Below, in pieces: positions 43,956 to 55,439 of a DNA stretch of 64,000 nucleotides. The stretch comes from Cylicocyclus nassatus. Lineage: Eukaryota; Nematoda; Chromadorea; Rhabditida; Strongylidae. Numbering within the stretch: the first letter of the stretch is position 1; every line of letters begins with the position of its first letter. The position numbers and the translations under genes were made by a program. The notes below the pieces were generated by a model, which was not told the DNA's origin, did not search any database, and saw nothing but the letters and a program-made list of their open reading frames with translations. The stretch lies in the NCBI GenBank assembly GCA_958299035.1, contig CATQJL010000112.1, positions 66,867,117 through 66,931,116 on the forward strand, in the 5' to 3' direction.

Positions 43956-45084
43956 TTAGGCTGGAAACTAAGTTTTGCAACTGGTTTCATAATTTCACTC
44001 TCTTTGGATATGGCGCACTCAAACTTTGCCATTATGTAGAAGGCAATGTGAGCTACAAGTGAGCACAAATTGTAAATTGAACACGAAATAGAAAAGTTTC
44101 AGGCGTTTTTCGAAAGCTAGTGAAACTTGAGAATTTTTGCGGTAAGCTAAAATGAAGCCTTTGGCACCCTAGACAACATGCGCAGTAATCCGGATTCGTC
44201 TACAAATTATTGCTGGAGGTTGACTTCTTTGACCTAGTAAGAAAGAAACAAAATTTAGGGGCATGTCAAGATTTGGCGTCCTCATAAAGTCGAACGAGTC
44301 GATGTACGCAAGAGCTGCTGAGGACGACCGTCAATGACTAAAGAGTTCGAAGCTCAAATTCTGCCGAGACCTTACATAGTAAGGTTATTTGACCTGCCAA
44401 ACGCGCATATCACATTCATTTGTTGAATCAACGCCTTTTTCTTGTTTAGGGTGAGACCCCATATCATACACCTACACTAATCCTACAAAAAAGCCCTTAT
44501 CACGCAATTTCACTATCGTTTTCGTGATCAGCACGTCGGATAACACCCCTATGCCAAGTTTCAGCGAAATCCGTCAAGCTTTGATTTTTGCCCCGCCATA
44601 CCATGCACCTACCGTAACCCTCACTGCGACGTCAGAATCTGGTAGGACAGCAGCTGCGCTTGTAGCTTACTCAATAATCAACGCAATGGCAAAATTTGAG
44701 TTCGCCATGTTAAAGGCAGCGTCCAGGCAGATTCTCGACTTCCATATTTTTATGTTATCCAGGCCTTTCCATAGCGCTGATTCCGAATATGGAACTCAAA
44801 AAGCGTGAATTTCTCAGAAAACCACCTTTTGGAGCTATTTTGGGAACACCCGGACGAGTGCTTCTGATGTTATCCTTGTCGAAAGCAAGTATTAACAGGT
44901 AAACGCTGTAAGTTCGACTGTGTTGGTCATGTGAAAACACGTCAAGGCTGAGGAGATTTCGTTCATAAGGGGTTGGCCGTCCGAGGGAAGTGGGCGTGGT
45001 CGTCGAGGTCGGATCTGCCTGGACGCTGCCTTTGAGTGAGAGGGAAGTTATGAGACCAGTTGCAAAACTTAGTTTCCAATCTAA
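43956..45084. mobile_element. Mariner-type element A (TTAGGCTGGAAACTAAG ends)
   Basis: Ends TTAGGCTGGAAACTAAGTTT and the complement of AAACTTAGTTTCCAATCTAA; TA flanks at 43954-43955 and 45085-45086. No transposase frame. It is homologous in reverse complement to element B at 48688-49499. It carries an internal TTAA-type MITE at 44714-45031. Confidence 0.9.
44714..45031. mobile_element. TTAA-type MITE, copy 3, inside element A
   Basis: Ends AGGCAGCGTCCAGGCAGATT and the complement of GATCTGCCTGGACGCTGCCT. Flanks are TTAA (44710-44713) and TTGA (45032-45035). The uninterrupted relative (element B, near 49444-49450) reads ATGTTGAGTGAGAGG at this point, an empty site that fixes the insertion boundaries to the base. 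Confidence 0.9.
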
Positions 45085-46129
45085 TACTTTCGTGGTTAAC
45101 TTCCTTATTACGAGACAGAGGCATGACACTTTTGAATATAAGTACTCGGAGCTATACTGCTGCAATAATGGGTGTCCCTCAAAAAGGGATTCTCTCCGTT
45201 GCTTTTCTTGATTCGCGTTGCTGAATTACCTATCTGAAGACCCATCCAAGTGTCAAGATTCAAATGCTTGCTGATGACATGAAAATCTATTCTTTTATGA
45301 TTCCAGTCACAGAAGTAAGCCTCTATAGCTCTTTCTTTCTCCATTGAAAAAAGGGTTACGCCTAAATAATGGGTCGTTTCTTCAAATGCTTGAAGAGCAC
45401 CATTGTGACCCTTGGGGAATTCCATTGTCGTACCTCAGCTACGACGGTGTTGAAGTTCAGTTTGGCAGTCGGATGCATGATCTTGTTGTCACGCTTCACT
45501 TTCATCCAAATCTCATATTTTTGTCGCCAAGAAGTCATCACCAACATTTTTTTCTATTTTTCGAAGCATACATAACAAACCCAAGTAATTTTTGTAAAGC
45601 TACACAGAAGTTATCTCATGCCACAAATCGAATTTGCTTAGCCTAGTTGGAGTCGATTTTGAAAGAAAACATCGAAAGAGTTTGAAAATTGTAAAAAAAA
45701 TGTGCCACAAAACTTAAAGATGTTTTCCACTCGGATTAACCACTAGCCTTACCTTTCCATCGGTCGCGTTCAAGTTGAACCTGCAGAGTCTAGAGCGTAG
45801 ATGTAAATAATCTTACTTGTGTTTCCGAATTCTGCGCCTAGAAACAAGATTCAAAGCTAAATTTTGTGTATTCAAACCTTACAGTAAACGTCAGGCACGT
45901 GTGTCTGGTTTACACTAAGCCTTCAACTCTTTTATATGTCGAGCAAAGATGGTTACCTGCTCTTGTGAATTACGTTGTTCCCAGCAAAACTCTATAATAT
46001 TCAGAAGATTAAATATATTAATGTTCCTCAGCTTCTTGGTATGTGTGATTTTTAGATGTTTTGTGTTGGTGTGCCATCCACCTTTGTTCCAAATCACCCT
46101 CCATACCTCGTTCGTTCATCTACTTACAA

Positions 46130-46920
46130 GAGAATGGTTGTAAGTCAAAGCGGCCAATCCAAACAAGCCACATATCACTGAATGCAGAATAGAATATAAC
46201 TCTGAATCTTTGTCTATCTGCTGAGCGCCTTTGTGGACGAAGTTATTAGCCATTTTGCTGCAAAACCCTGTAACCAAAATTTCAAATTTGGACATAAAAA
46301 GCCATGTTTGTTTGCTGGCGATTTTGTGTCGAACAGGCTTATGGTGAATCTTTACTGCCTGAAGTTTTGACAAGTCTCGTCTTCTTCGGAAGCCTTCGAT
46401 CCACCGCTAGTCAGTCAGCCCACACGACTGTGACGGACATCACACAGATAGTGCCTCTCCAATATAGCTTCACACTCAAAGTGCCCAAAGCCATTTCTGC
46501 TTACAAAGGAAGGATACTAACATTAGTTGACGATTGAAGATGAGATGTATATCAATAAACGCGCCTTTAAACGCTGATTCCGAACCTGCTTTCCTTTTTT
46601 TTTTTGAAAGAGGTTACGAGCTTTTGAATGTCCAAATTTGCCAGGATTTAGGTGGCTCAAAATTGGCGAAAGCTGTACAAAAACACCGGAAAGCGAAAAA
46701 TCAGTCTTGTGTCGCGAGTGTATTGTTTGCAAGGAAGAAACAAAGCCGGCGAAAATCGCATAATAATGTTTTAGAGCTTTTCGTTGACTTTAAGCCACTC
46801 AATGCTTGGTAAATTTGGACATTCAACCGCTCATAACTTTTTTCGGAAACCTATTCCGCAAAAAAGGAAAGCAGGTTTGAAATCAGCGTTCAAAGGTGCG
46901 TTTGATATACACATCCCATC
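46130..46920. repeat. Fold-back elements of the AACGCTGATTCC family
   Basis: A left part (46130-46260) resembles the left arm of 38562-39020 (GAATGGTTGTAAGTCAAAGC). A second unit, 46560-46905, pairs AAACGCTGATTCCGAACCTG with CAGGTTTGAAATCAGCGTT. The long frames in this block are arm sequences. Confidence 0.7.
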
Positions 46921-47757
46921 TTCAATCGCCTACTAATGTTGGTATCCTTCCCTGGTTAGATGCTATGTTGGCGTGTGAGGAAAACATAACTGGCACACTG
47001 GTTTGGAATTTTGCTTTTCTAAAATGTAATCTCATCAGATTTCTCTTACTTATCAACCTCGTATATGAAGTGGATTGAATTCAGGTCAATGCGAGTGCAG
47101 CTCAATGTAAAATCAGCTATCACAGCCAGATCTGTCAATGTCTTCAAAAGGGTTCCTTTGCTAAAAATGCTTGCAGATACGAAGCGGCAATGGCGAACCG
47201 AGCCCTCTCCCCCTTTAGAATACGTCGCGAAGTTTTTGATATTACTTGCATAGGTTACAAAAAGGCAGGTGACTGTTTATTTTTGCAAATAATTAGAATA
47301 ATTTTTGAGATTATTTAAAAATTTAAATTAGCTTCGTAAAGAAATTCTTGCTGAGCGTGGCTGCTGCCACCCCAGCACGTCCCCATTTTCTTTCCAAAGT
47401 TTAGGGATGGGCCCGCGAAAATTTGAAAAGCGCCAATAATCTTTTCGAAGTGCATGACTAATGCCACGCACCTTCATTTGAGGAAAAATTTTTTGCTTTC
47501 CCCCTCCCCCGCGGCGAAAAGAGCCTGGGCCACTGCGAAGCGAGTATTCTGATGCTCTAATTTGGCTAGGGTCTTTTTGAACAGCCTCGAAATTTGGTTT
47601 GCAATTATGTTGGGGTATAAGTTTGCTGACATTCTCACAAGGTTTATAACAATATACGGTGTATTTCCTTTAGCGATGAAGAGAATCTCGGAAAAAATGT
47701 CATGTACTAGCTCAAATTAGGGTTGCTTTCCAATTGGCGCTACCATACTTGAAAATA
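46921..47757. other. Unassigned region with dispersed repeat
   Basis: The stretch 47400-47500 (GCCACGCACCTTCATTT and neighbours) is related to 24600-24740 in reverse orientation. An open plus-strand frame at 47065-47253 lacks splice signals. I see no gene. Confidence 0.4.
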
Positions 47758-48685
47758 TTAGGTTGTCCCATAAGTCTTTTCATTTTTAAGTTTTCGCTGT
47801 GATAAGTCGTGCACTTCTCATTCTAAATAGACAACAGGATACCGTTCGATAGAGCAAAGCAAGTTCTATAAGATGGCTTTTATGCTTTTGCACCAGCTTC
47901 AGGCTACCTCAGTTTGAAACCAAAATCCAAAAAGTTTAAGATGCCGGAAGATTATCTTCATTCAGAAATGTTATACAGATCTCTCACTCGATCACGCATA
48001 CACACTTCACATCAGACACTCATATGTGCTGTTGCTATCTTTTAGCAAGGAATCAAGAGAGGGAAAATTTCCATGTTTTCACCAAAGTGATGCTGTGCTC
48101 TTTTTATACTAACAATTGTATACTATGACCCCTTAGAAATACAACCGTATATTTTCAGCTCTCTATAAGCTCTAGTTTCCGAGAAATGTTGAGTTGAGCA
48201 TGAATAGTCTGAGTGAGGAAAGCTAAATTCGATATTTCTCGGGAACTACACCTTATAGAGAGCCCAAAATTTACAATTGTACTCGTGATGGCACCTAGTA
48301 TACACGTGTTAGAATAAGAAGAGCACACAACACCACTTTGGTAAAAACATGGAAATTTTCGGTTTTTTGATTTATAGCTAATGAAAAAAGACGGCAGTAG
48401 CACATGTGAGTGTCTGATTTGGAGTGTATACCCTTGAGCGAGTGAGAGGTCTGTAGGACTCTTCTGAATGAAGATATAGTGAATTTTTGATTTTTTGTAC
48501 ATCCGAGACTTTTGGATTTTGGTTTCAAGCTTGAGATGGATAGAAGCTGGTGCAAAAGCATAAACGCCATCTTATAGAGATTGCTTTGCTCTGTCGAATG
48601 GTATCCTGATGTCTATTTAGAAGGAGAAGTTTGTGAATTATTATAGCGAAAACTCAAAATTGAAAAGACTTATGGGACAAGCTAA
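47758..48685. mobile_element. Mariner-type element C (TTAGGTTGTCCCATAAG ends)
   Basis: Ends TTAGGTTGTCCCATAAGTCT and the complement of AGACTTATGGGACAAGCTAA; TA at 47756-47757 and 48686-48687. The 928 bp is almost entirely an imperfect palindrome (for example GCTTTTGCACCAGCTTC on the left, TAGAAGCTGGTGCAAAAGC on the right). Non-autonomous. Confidence 0.9.
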
Positions 48686-48687
48686 TA

Positions 48688-49499
48688 TTAGGTTGGAAAC
48701 TAAGTTTTGCAACTGGTCTCATAACTTCCCTCTCACTCGACATGGCGCACTCAAATTTTGCCACTGTGTTGGCTATGAAGTAGGCTACAAGCGCAGCTGC
48801 TGTCCTACCAAATTCTGACGTCGCAGTGAGGATTACGGTAGGTGTATGGTATGAAGGGGAAAAATTCAAAGTTTAATGGATTTGGCTGGAACTTGGCATA
48901 GGGGTGCTATCCGACATGCTGATCACGAAAACGATAGTGAAATTGTGTGATAAGGGCTTTTTTGTAGGATTACTGTAGGTGTACGATATGGGGTCTTACC
49001 CTAAACAAGGAAAAAGGTGTTGATTCAACAAATGAATATGATATTCGCGTTCGGCAGGTCAAATAACCTTACTGTGTAAAGTCTCGGGGGAATTTGAGTT
49101 TCCGACTCTTTAGTCATTGACGGTCGTCCCAGCAGCTCTTGCGTACATCGACTCGTTCGACTTTGTGAGGACGCCAAATCTCGACATGCCCCTAAATTTT
49201 GTTTCTTTCTTACTAGGCCAGAGGAGTCAACCTCCAGCAATAATTTATAGACGAGTCCGGATTACTTCGCATGGTCTAGGCTGCTAAAGGCTTCATTTTA
49301 GCTTGAAACCCCAAAAATTCTCAAATTTCACTAGTTTTCGAAAAATGTCTGCAACTTTTTTATTTCGTGTTCAAAATTCAAACGGTTTGTGCATGCTTGT
49401 AGCACATATGACTCTCTACATAATGCCAGAATTTGAGTGCGCCATGTTGAGTGAGAGGGAAGTTATGAGATCAGTTGCAAAACTTAGTTTCCAGCCTAA
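48688..49499. mobile_element. Mariner-type element B
   Basis: Ends TTAGGTTGGAAACTAAGTTT and the complement of AAACTTAGTTTCCAGCCTAA, with TA at 48686-48687 and 49500-49501. It is a reverse-complement relative of element A without the inner MITE. It abuts element C, sharing the same TA. Confidence 0.9.
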
Positions 49500-49501
49500 T
49501 A

Positions 49502-52500
49502 CTATTAACGGGTACATGACCCAATTGTCAGAACTCTCTGTAGTCATAATATTTACACTTTTTTGATCTGACAATGACATAACCTCCTCCTATCACACTT
49601 ATTACGTTGACTTACACTTAATGCACATAAAGCATATATTTCCCAATGAAAGTTAACTTTCTAAAAACAGATACCATTAATAGGGCTCGCATATCTTTTA
49701 CAAATCTGCCGTGCATGTGGACAAACCTGAACTCTTTCATAAGTAACATACACTCAAAAAAGAGAAAGTTTAGTTGAAGAAGTTTATTAGGAACAAAACA
49801 CAGTGTGTAAATGGGAAGATCTCCATCATCTTATCGTTGCTTCCCCGGTGTACGTTGGGCGGAGCATTTGCAGACACTTGAACATGTTAATGAACTTGTC
49901 AAACCTCTACTGCAAAGCATGGTCCTTTCTATTCTCTAGACCACCACGAATATATACTGTTGTCACACGTGGCAGAGTTAGCGAGAGATCACAAACAAAC
50001 AATGCCATGCAGTAGAGGGTTAACAAGTTTACCAACGTCTTCAGATGTCTGCAAATGCTCCGCCCAACGTACACCGGGGAGACGACGATACAAGTATGCA
50101 AGCCATGTTCGTTCGAGAAAAATTTTATGTAATTGAGCTAGCACTACCATACAAAAACTACTAAAATTCAGATGCCCAAAAACTAGATTTTCGTCCGAAA
50201 AGATTCTGTAGATTCCAACTTGATCAGGCATATACTATCCACATCAAACTTCATATGTACATTTGCTGTAAATCTTTTCACGGCCAGAAGTTAAGGTTAC
50301 AACCATAACTTCTCAGCTCTAACGGCTAGTTGGCGAAAAACATTGAATTCAGCTCAAAAAATACTAAAAAGGCAATATTTTCGCATTTTTTGCTCATTAT
50401 AAAAAGTCATAGTAACAATGCGGCAGGTTTGCATATAAATGTCTAATGGAGGGAGCATAGGCGTGACCAAATCAAATGAAATCAAAGACAATCCCAGAGC
50501 AAACATGTGTAGGGGAAAAATTTCCTCCAAAAAAAAAAGTTTTCCCTCTCAGAAAAGTCCTTTTCCGACACGTGGACAATGTCAATTTACTAATTGCTTC
50601 CGGTTTAAAAAAATTAAGCAGCAAATTCGTTTTATACGGAAATCTATTCCTGGGTAATCAAATTCATTTTGGAGTTTTTTTCAATATAAATGCGGATTTG
50701 ACTTTTTGCGATCTTTCAAAAGCATTCTTGTAGAGGCTGCTTTGCCTATTCAAATGATGTTTTCCACTTTTTCAAATTATACTGCTCCGATAACTTGAGC
50801 GACCTGCATTTGATTCTAAACAATCTAATACATCTCACTTCCTAAGTAATAAATGTTTGGAAAACAATTAACATAACTTGAAAACTTGGAAAACAACAAG
50901 CTATTCAGTCTGCTTGGTATCATTATCCTGCTCCCGTCCGTTTACCAAAGGTAATGTCATTTACAATAAATCAGCGAAAAGGGAATCTTTTTCATGGATT
51001 CAAATTCTTGCTCACTCAAGTGTATATAGTGTTGTCGAATGCTTCATATGTTCGAAAGAACGCTACAAAGTCGACGGTTTCGAAGGCACAATCTTCCCTT
51101 TGTGCTATTTTTCAGTTTCGACCATCCTATTTCTGGTTCAAAAGATGCTCAAAAGTTCCTTCGTAATTAGTTGTTAGAATTCTCACCAAACCCAGTGAAT
51201 TTACATGTTCCGTCCGCATCAAAAAAAAAGTTCAAAATGTACTTCAATAAAGTTTTCAGTCGTGAACAAAATGGACAGGTTTCGATGACTTATGAACGAA
51301 TGAAATTGCAGCCTTCGGGATAATTTGCGTTTTGCAGTGGTGTCAAAGGCAGCGTTTCGAAGAGCTTGCCCTTGACTATCACAGCCACAGATTTCATTTT
51401 CAAAGAATTTGTCTTATGGGCTATGGCTAGTAAGTACTTTTCAATCAAGATCCACAGAATAGGTGCAAATAACTAGATGCCACTTGCACTGAAGTGGTCG
51501 AAATTATCATTTTCTGTTTATATGCTTTCTTATTTCGCACAGTTACTCTTTCATCTTGTGCTGATGATGGTAGCCTTTTACGTGGCAATGTTGCGAAGTT
51601 CAATCAAAATATGCTTTTTGATTTTGATAAAGTGCCCTGACTGCGAGGCGGCGATCACCTACCAACTAAACCAAAAGTGACCTTACTGACTATTGCTTGC
51701 AAAGATCAAAGTAACACTAATATGTAACGAAGCACATGTGCAATAATTAGGATCTATGATACGACAGACTGTGGACTACAGACTTTACTGTTTTATTTTT
51801 GTTTGAACTAGTGAATTTTGCACTTCGTAACGGTAACTTAACGGCTTTGTGTAGAGTTTAGATAGAGGAAACAAAAGAAAATCTATCAAAATTTGATTTT
51901 CCTGTGTTTGGATCTAAGAATCTTATACTTGCAATAAAAATCGGAGCAGTTGGGTATTATAGGTTTTATTACTTGCTCTTTCTTACTAAGCAAAGTTTGT
52001 GCTGACCAAACATTTCTATGAAAAGTTATGATTTTCGAAGAAAAAGTCAAATTTAATATTTTGCAATACTCGTTCAGAAAGCATAACTTCCATAGAGACG
52101 TTCATCATCATAAACTTTGCTCACTCAGAAGAGCATCAACAAAATGTATTACCGACTGCTCCGAATTTTGTCGGATGTTTCTGAATTTTTCAAACGACCC
52201 AACAACGAATCAAGAGAGAGACTTTCTTCTACCGTCTCTACCCTGTGCAATCTATGCCCAACAGAAAGCCGCTAATTTACTGTGTTTTGAAAAACATGAT
52301 TCAGGGTTTGAAAAATTGAAACAAGCAAGAAATCTGTAAATCAGGGCCCTAGTAATCCCCCGACTTGGCGGCATGTTTCGCCGTCAGGTCGCCGTCAACT
52401 TTACATGAAGTCGGCGGGACTACCTACCTCAAATCTGTGCCCTCCAAACCCTTTTCACCACGATCTTCCGGTCGAGGAGGTCATTGTGACCCTAGAGAGC

Positions 52501-53257
52501 ATCACTTGGCAAGAGATTCTAAAGACCGCCCTAACAAAATTGTTGAGGTAGGCAGGAAGTGCTGGCGGCAACTTCGCGAGCTGACCTCGCGGCATCGAAA
52601 TGTTAGCGCTGAGGGATGCCGCCAGGTCAGAGAGCACGAAAAATAGCGTGCTCATTTGAGAGATCAAGGTGCCACCACCCCGACGTGCCCCTATCACGTC
52701 AAGGTGGCGGTACCTTGCTGGCGGCGTCTGTGAAAATGCGCGGCAATATCACACAACTTACGTCCAGCAAAAGAATCAAAAATAATTTACTTTCTACCAA
52801 AAAAACTATCGCTTTTGTCATTATATAGGTTTTTCTTCTCGCAATTGATGATAAGCATGTACAAAAAACATCTATAAATATTATGGAACTATAAAGGACG
52901 CCATCTTCATTTTGCAATTGCTAAAATTCTCATTTGCAACGATTTCGTCTCTCGCTCGTTCTTATCGATCAGCTGTTTTTCGAGTCAACGTCTATCACGC
53001 ACTGTATTGATCATGCTCTCAAACACACCACTCAGGCGTTTCTATTGTTGCTGCCGCAGACAACAAAAATTGAACTAGTGGTCGAATGGTTAGTGCGGCA
53101 TGCGTTGTGGTTGACGCATGCAGGTTCGAACGCGATGCGACTGTTTTGCGGCTATCAACGTCTCAAAATTTCATGTGCCTAGGACTGCGGAGTGAGACTA
53201 TTTGATATTATCGGAACCTATGATCGATTCGCGAGCTGTCGCCGGAGTCGGCAACTT
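49502..53257. other. Mostly unassigned region with candidate exons and one fold-back
   Basis: A fold-back pairs about 49830-49900 with 50010-50093 (CCCCGGTGTACGTTGGGCGG and its complement). Candidate plus-strand exons: about 51352-51434 between TTTTGCAG and GTAAGT, open in two frames; and 52078-52339 after GTTCAG (NDPTTNQERDFLLPSLPCAI, ending FEKLKQARNL then stop). Neither has a recognised family. A GC-rich stretch at 52340-52760 carries an inverted repeat around CGCCGTC/GGCGGC and looks repeat-derived. Confidence 0.35.
53075..53142 (+). pseudogene. tRNA-like sequence
   Basis: TGGTCGAATGGTTAGTGCGG resembles an A box and GGTTCGAACGC a B box. Between them GCATGCG and CGCATGC form a 7-bp arm with a 10-nt loop, too large for a normal anticodon loop. 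An acceptor stem is not evident. A tRNA pseudogene or tRNA-derived SINE head is most likely. Confidence 0.45.
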
Positions 53258-53307
53258 TCCGTGATGTGTGCCAACTTGGCGATAAGCAAGTTGGCACACA
53301 TCACGGA
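53258..53307. repeat. Perfect 21-bp-stem hairpin
   Basis: Bases 53258-53278 and 53287-53307 are exact complements (TCCGTGATGTGTGCCAACTT at the left) around an 8-nt loop. Confidence 0.9.
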
Positions 53308-53394
53308 GCATCGCCAAGCAGGGTAGATTACTACCGGCCCAGAAGTCACGCATTTCGAAAGTCGGCAGAATTTTTGGGAAAACCAATTAACTAT

Positions 53395-54180
53395 AAAGTG
53401 CGATGAAATAAGTTCCCCCATACGCGAATTTCAAACGGGTCCGTATCAATTGATACCCAGACAGCCGCTCGCAGCCGCACCGCGTGGTAATTACCGAGGT
53501 GCGACGCAACCCTTATTGGGCTGCGCTATGCGGCAGTCCCTCTAGTATCTCTAATACCTCTCTCTCAGTTACGATCTCTCGCCACCACGCTATGAAGTGC
53601 GAATTCATTGACTTGGATCATACAGTCGTAACGGCCAAAAATTTTCTCGTGAGTGGAAGTTTCAATGAAACAATTTCAATAAAGGACTCTAAAACCATTC
53701 AACCATTCAAACGAACAGATCTAGAACAATGATTAGAAATACTTGAACGATTGGACCACCCGACTTACGATTTTCGAAATCCTTCGAATTCATCGAATAT
53801 TGACACATTTCAGAAATGTTTTTGAGAAAGAAATTATCTGAAAATGGTCGAATGATCTATTCAAAATCAAACCTAGGTTTGAAAATATTTTAACTCGGTT
53901 TTTGTAATTTCAACTCGAATTTCTAAAAAGTTATCACCTTTGAGCATTTTTTAGAACTAGTGAAAAATAAAGAATTTAGGCCGTCTTGATGGGAGGGCGT
54001 GCAGGAGTTCCTAGAACTTCTTCGAACTGTTCGCACCAGCATTCGCACCCAAGGGTTCTAGCACCTCCGCGCTTGTCAGGCCACGCCATTGCTCTCGCTG
54101 CTTGCACACCTCACAATGAGACCCATTACTGGTCTCATTGTGAGGTGTGCAAGCAGCGAGAGCATAGACTCAGTATTAAG
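53395..54180. repeat. Left copy of a diverged inverted duplication
   Basis: Segments of this stretch recur in reverse complement at 62045-62625: the CAATTGATACCCAGACAGCC and CGCAGCCGCACCGCG region (53450-53550), the CACCAGCATTCGCACCCA and GGGTTCTAGCACCTCCGCGC region (54030-54075) and the AGAGCATAGACTCAGTATTA end (54158-54178). A local hairpin (CTCACAATGAGACC and complement) sits at 54090-54160. Confidence 0.75.
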
Positions 54181-54183
54181 TTA

Positions 54184-54925
54184 ACTAGCTTGCCGGCTCC
54201 GCTCGGCCCTGTCAAAACATTGCAATAAATTTCCCATCCCTATCCCTGTACAGTTTTTTCCTGTGCTCACTTCTACACTTCTTTTCCCGTTCCCTGTGTT
54301 GTTTTCGATATCAGCATGCCCACATACCCCCCCCCCTGTGCCATCTCCCAGCCCTTCGGTTCAAATTTTGAAATAAAAGTAAGGGTAATACCAAAAACTA
54401 ATATTGTATTCGTAATCAGCATCCTCAATCACCCCCCTGTGCAAACTCCCAGCCCCGCAGGTTAGACTTTACAAAAAATCAATAAAATCGATAAAAGTAA
54501 TCGATAATCCTGAAAACTAATATTGTATTCAGAATCCCCATACTCGATTACCCCCCTGTGCAAACTCCCAGCCCCGCAGGTTAGACTTTACAAAAAATCA
54601 ATAAAATCGATAAAAGTAATCGATAATTCTGAAAACTAATATTGTATTCGTAATCAGCATCTTCGATTACCCCCTGTGCCAACTCCCAGCCCCGTAGGTG
54701 AACTCTGCAAAAAATGGGTAAAAATCGATAAAATCGATATCGATCGATGACGATAAGTAGCCTATGACACCCGCCGGGGCCCAAAGTGTATGTGTGCCAA
54801 GTTTGGTCCGGATCGGTTCAGAAATGGAATTTTCTATTCGGAACATACGTACAGACATACAGACAGACAGGCAGACATACAGACATACAGACAAACAGAC
54901 TCAGCTTTATGTATAAGACCAGCGA
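54184..54925. mobile_element. RTE-type tail with three internal tandem copies
   Basis: Starts AACTAGCTTGCCGGCTCC and ends in a CAGA-rich tract followed by GCTTTATGTATAAGA. Between about 54405 and 54660 the unit TAATCAGCAT ... CAACTCCCAGCCCCGCAGG ... AATCGATAAAAGTAATCGAT is repeated about three times. It resembles the array at 57100-59345. It lies directly next to the left inverted-duplication copy. Confidence 0.75.
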
Positions 54926-55127
54926 CCCTACGGGTCGCTAGTAAGTGGGTGGGGGCAGATACATTGATATCTGCCATTAATTAACTAAAAATCCCAAGAA
55001 AGAGAATTTCCATCTTCCCAGCGACCTTTCGCGTATAGTGAGTATTAGAAACAAAACACTATGCTCTTAGGAAAAGAAGCTACTACCAGTGACTATCCGC
55101 AAAGCATCTCTGCTGTTCCTCTTGCAG

Positions 55128-55391
55128 ATACGTTCGTCCAGATACCAAGGCTCTCAAACACAGAAGCTACCTCCAAGCACCTGTTTAGAACAGCTGATTC
55201 ATCCCAAAACTCAGACTGATTCCCAGGAAAGTGCCATGTTAATGGAAGCGTCAAGTGATTCCCAGGAAAGTGCCATGTTAACGGAAGCGTCAAGTTATGT
55301 CTTCCAGCAGCCGAAAACTGAGATATGTAGACAAAAACGAAGCAGTATTTTTTTCGATGATGTCTTGCCAGTGAACAGACTCATTTCTTAG
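55128..55391 (+). CDS. Candidate terminal exon with a tandem 13-residue repeat
   Basis: From a CTCTTGCAG acceptor the frame runs 87 codons to TAG. It contains QTQKLPPSTCLEQLIHPKTQ, then DSQESAMLMEASS and DSQESAMLTEASS as a direct 13-residue duplication (39 bp, one nucleotide apart), then FQQPKTEICRQKRSSIFFDD. Composition looks coding; the near-identity of the repeat implies a recent duplication. No upstream exon was found (a retroelement lies just before). No family recognised. Confidence 0.5.
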   Translation: MRSSRYQGSQTQKLPPSTCLEQLIHPKTQTDSQESAMLMEASSDSQESAMLTEASSYVFQQPKTEICRQKRSSIFFDDVLPVNRLIS

Positions 55392-55439
55392 AACAGATTA
55401 AAGCTTGCCCAACGCCTTCTTTTGAAGGACAATCTTACC

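Larger units (their letters stand above)
43680..46060 (+). pseudogene. CR1-like LINE reverse transcriptase remnant, interrupted
   Basis: In several frames, in order: KILEKIIRRKLFEWLNEDGE and EQYGF (43700-43800), LADYGIRG (43940-43955), then after the inserted element WLTSLLRDRGMTL (45095), GVPQKGILSVAFLD (45170), VKIQMLADDMKIY (45260-45295, the catalytic (F/Y)ADD box), HDLVVTLHFHP (45475) and a C-terminal block with LERR and LRLETRFKAKF (45790-45870). The order is that of a non-LTR reverse transcriptase of the CR1/jockey group. Stops and frameshifts are frequent, so it is dead. The 43956-45084 mariner-type element splits it within the palm domain. Confidence 0.85.

Noticed and set aside
51630..51680. 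Possible tRNA on the minus strand (TTTAGTTGGTAGGTGATCGC)
   Set aside because: An A-box-like start is followed by no B box and no acceptor stem.
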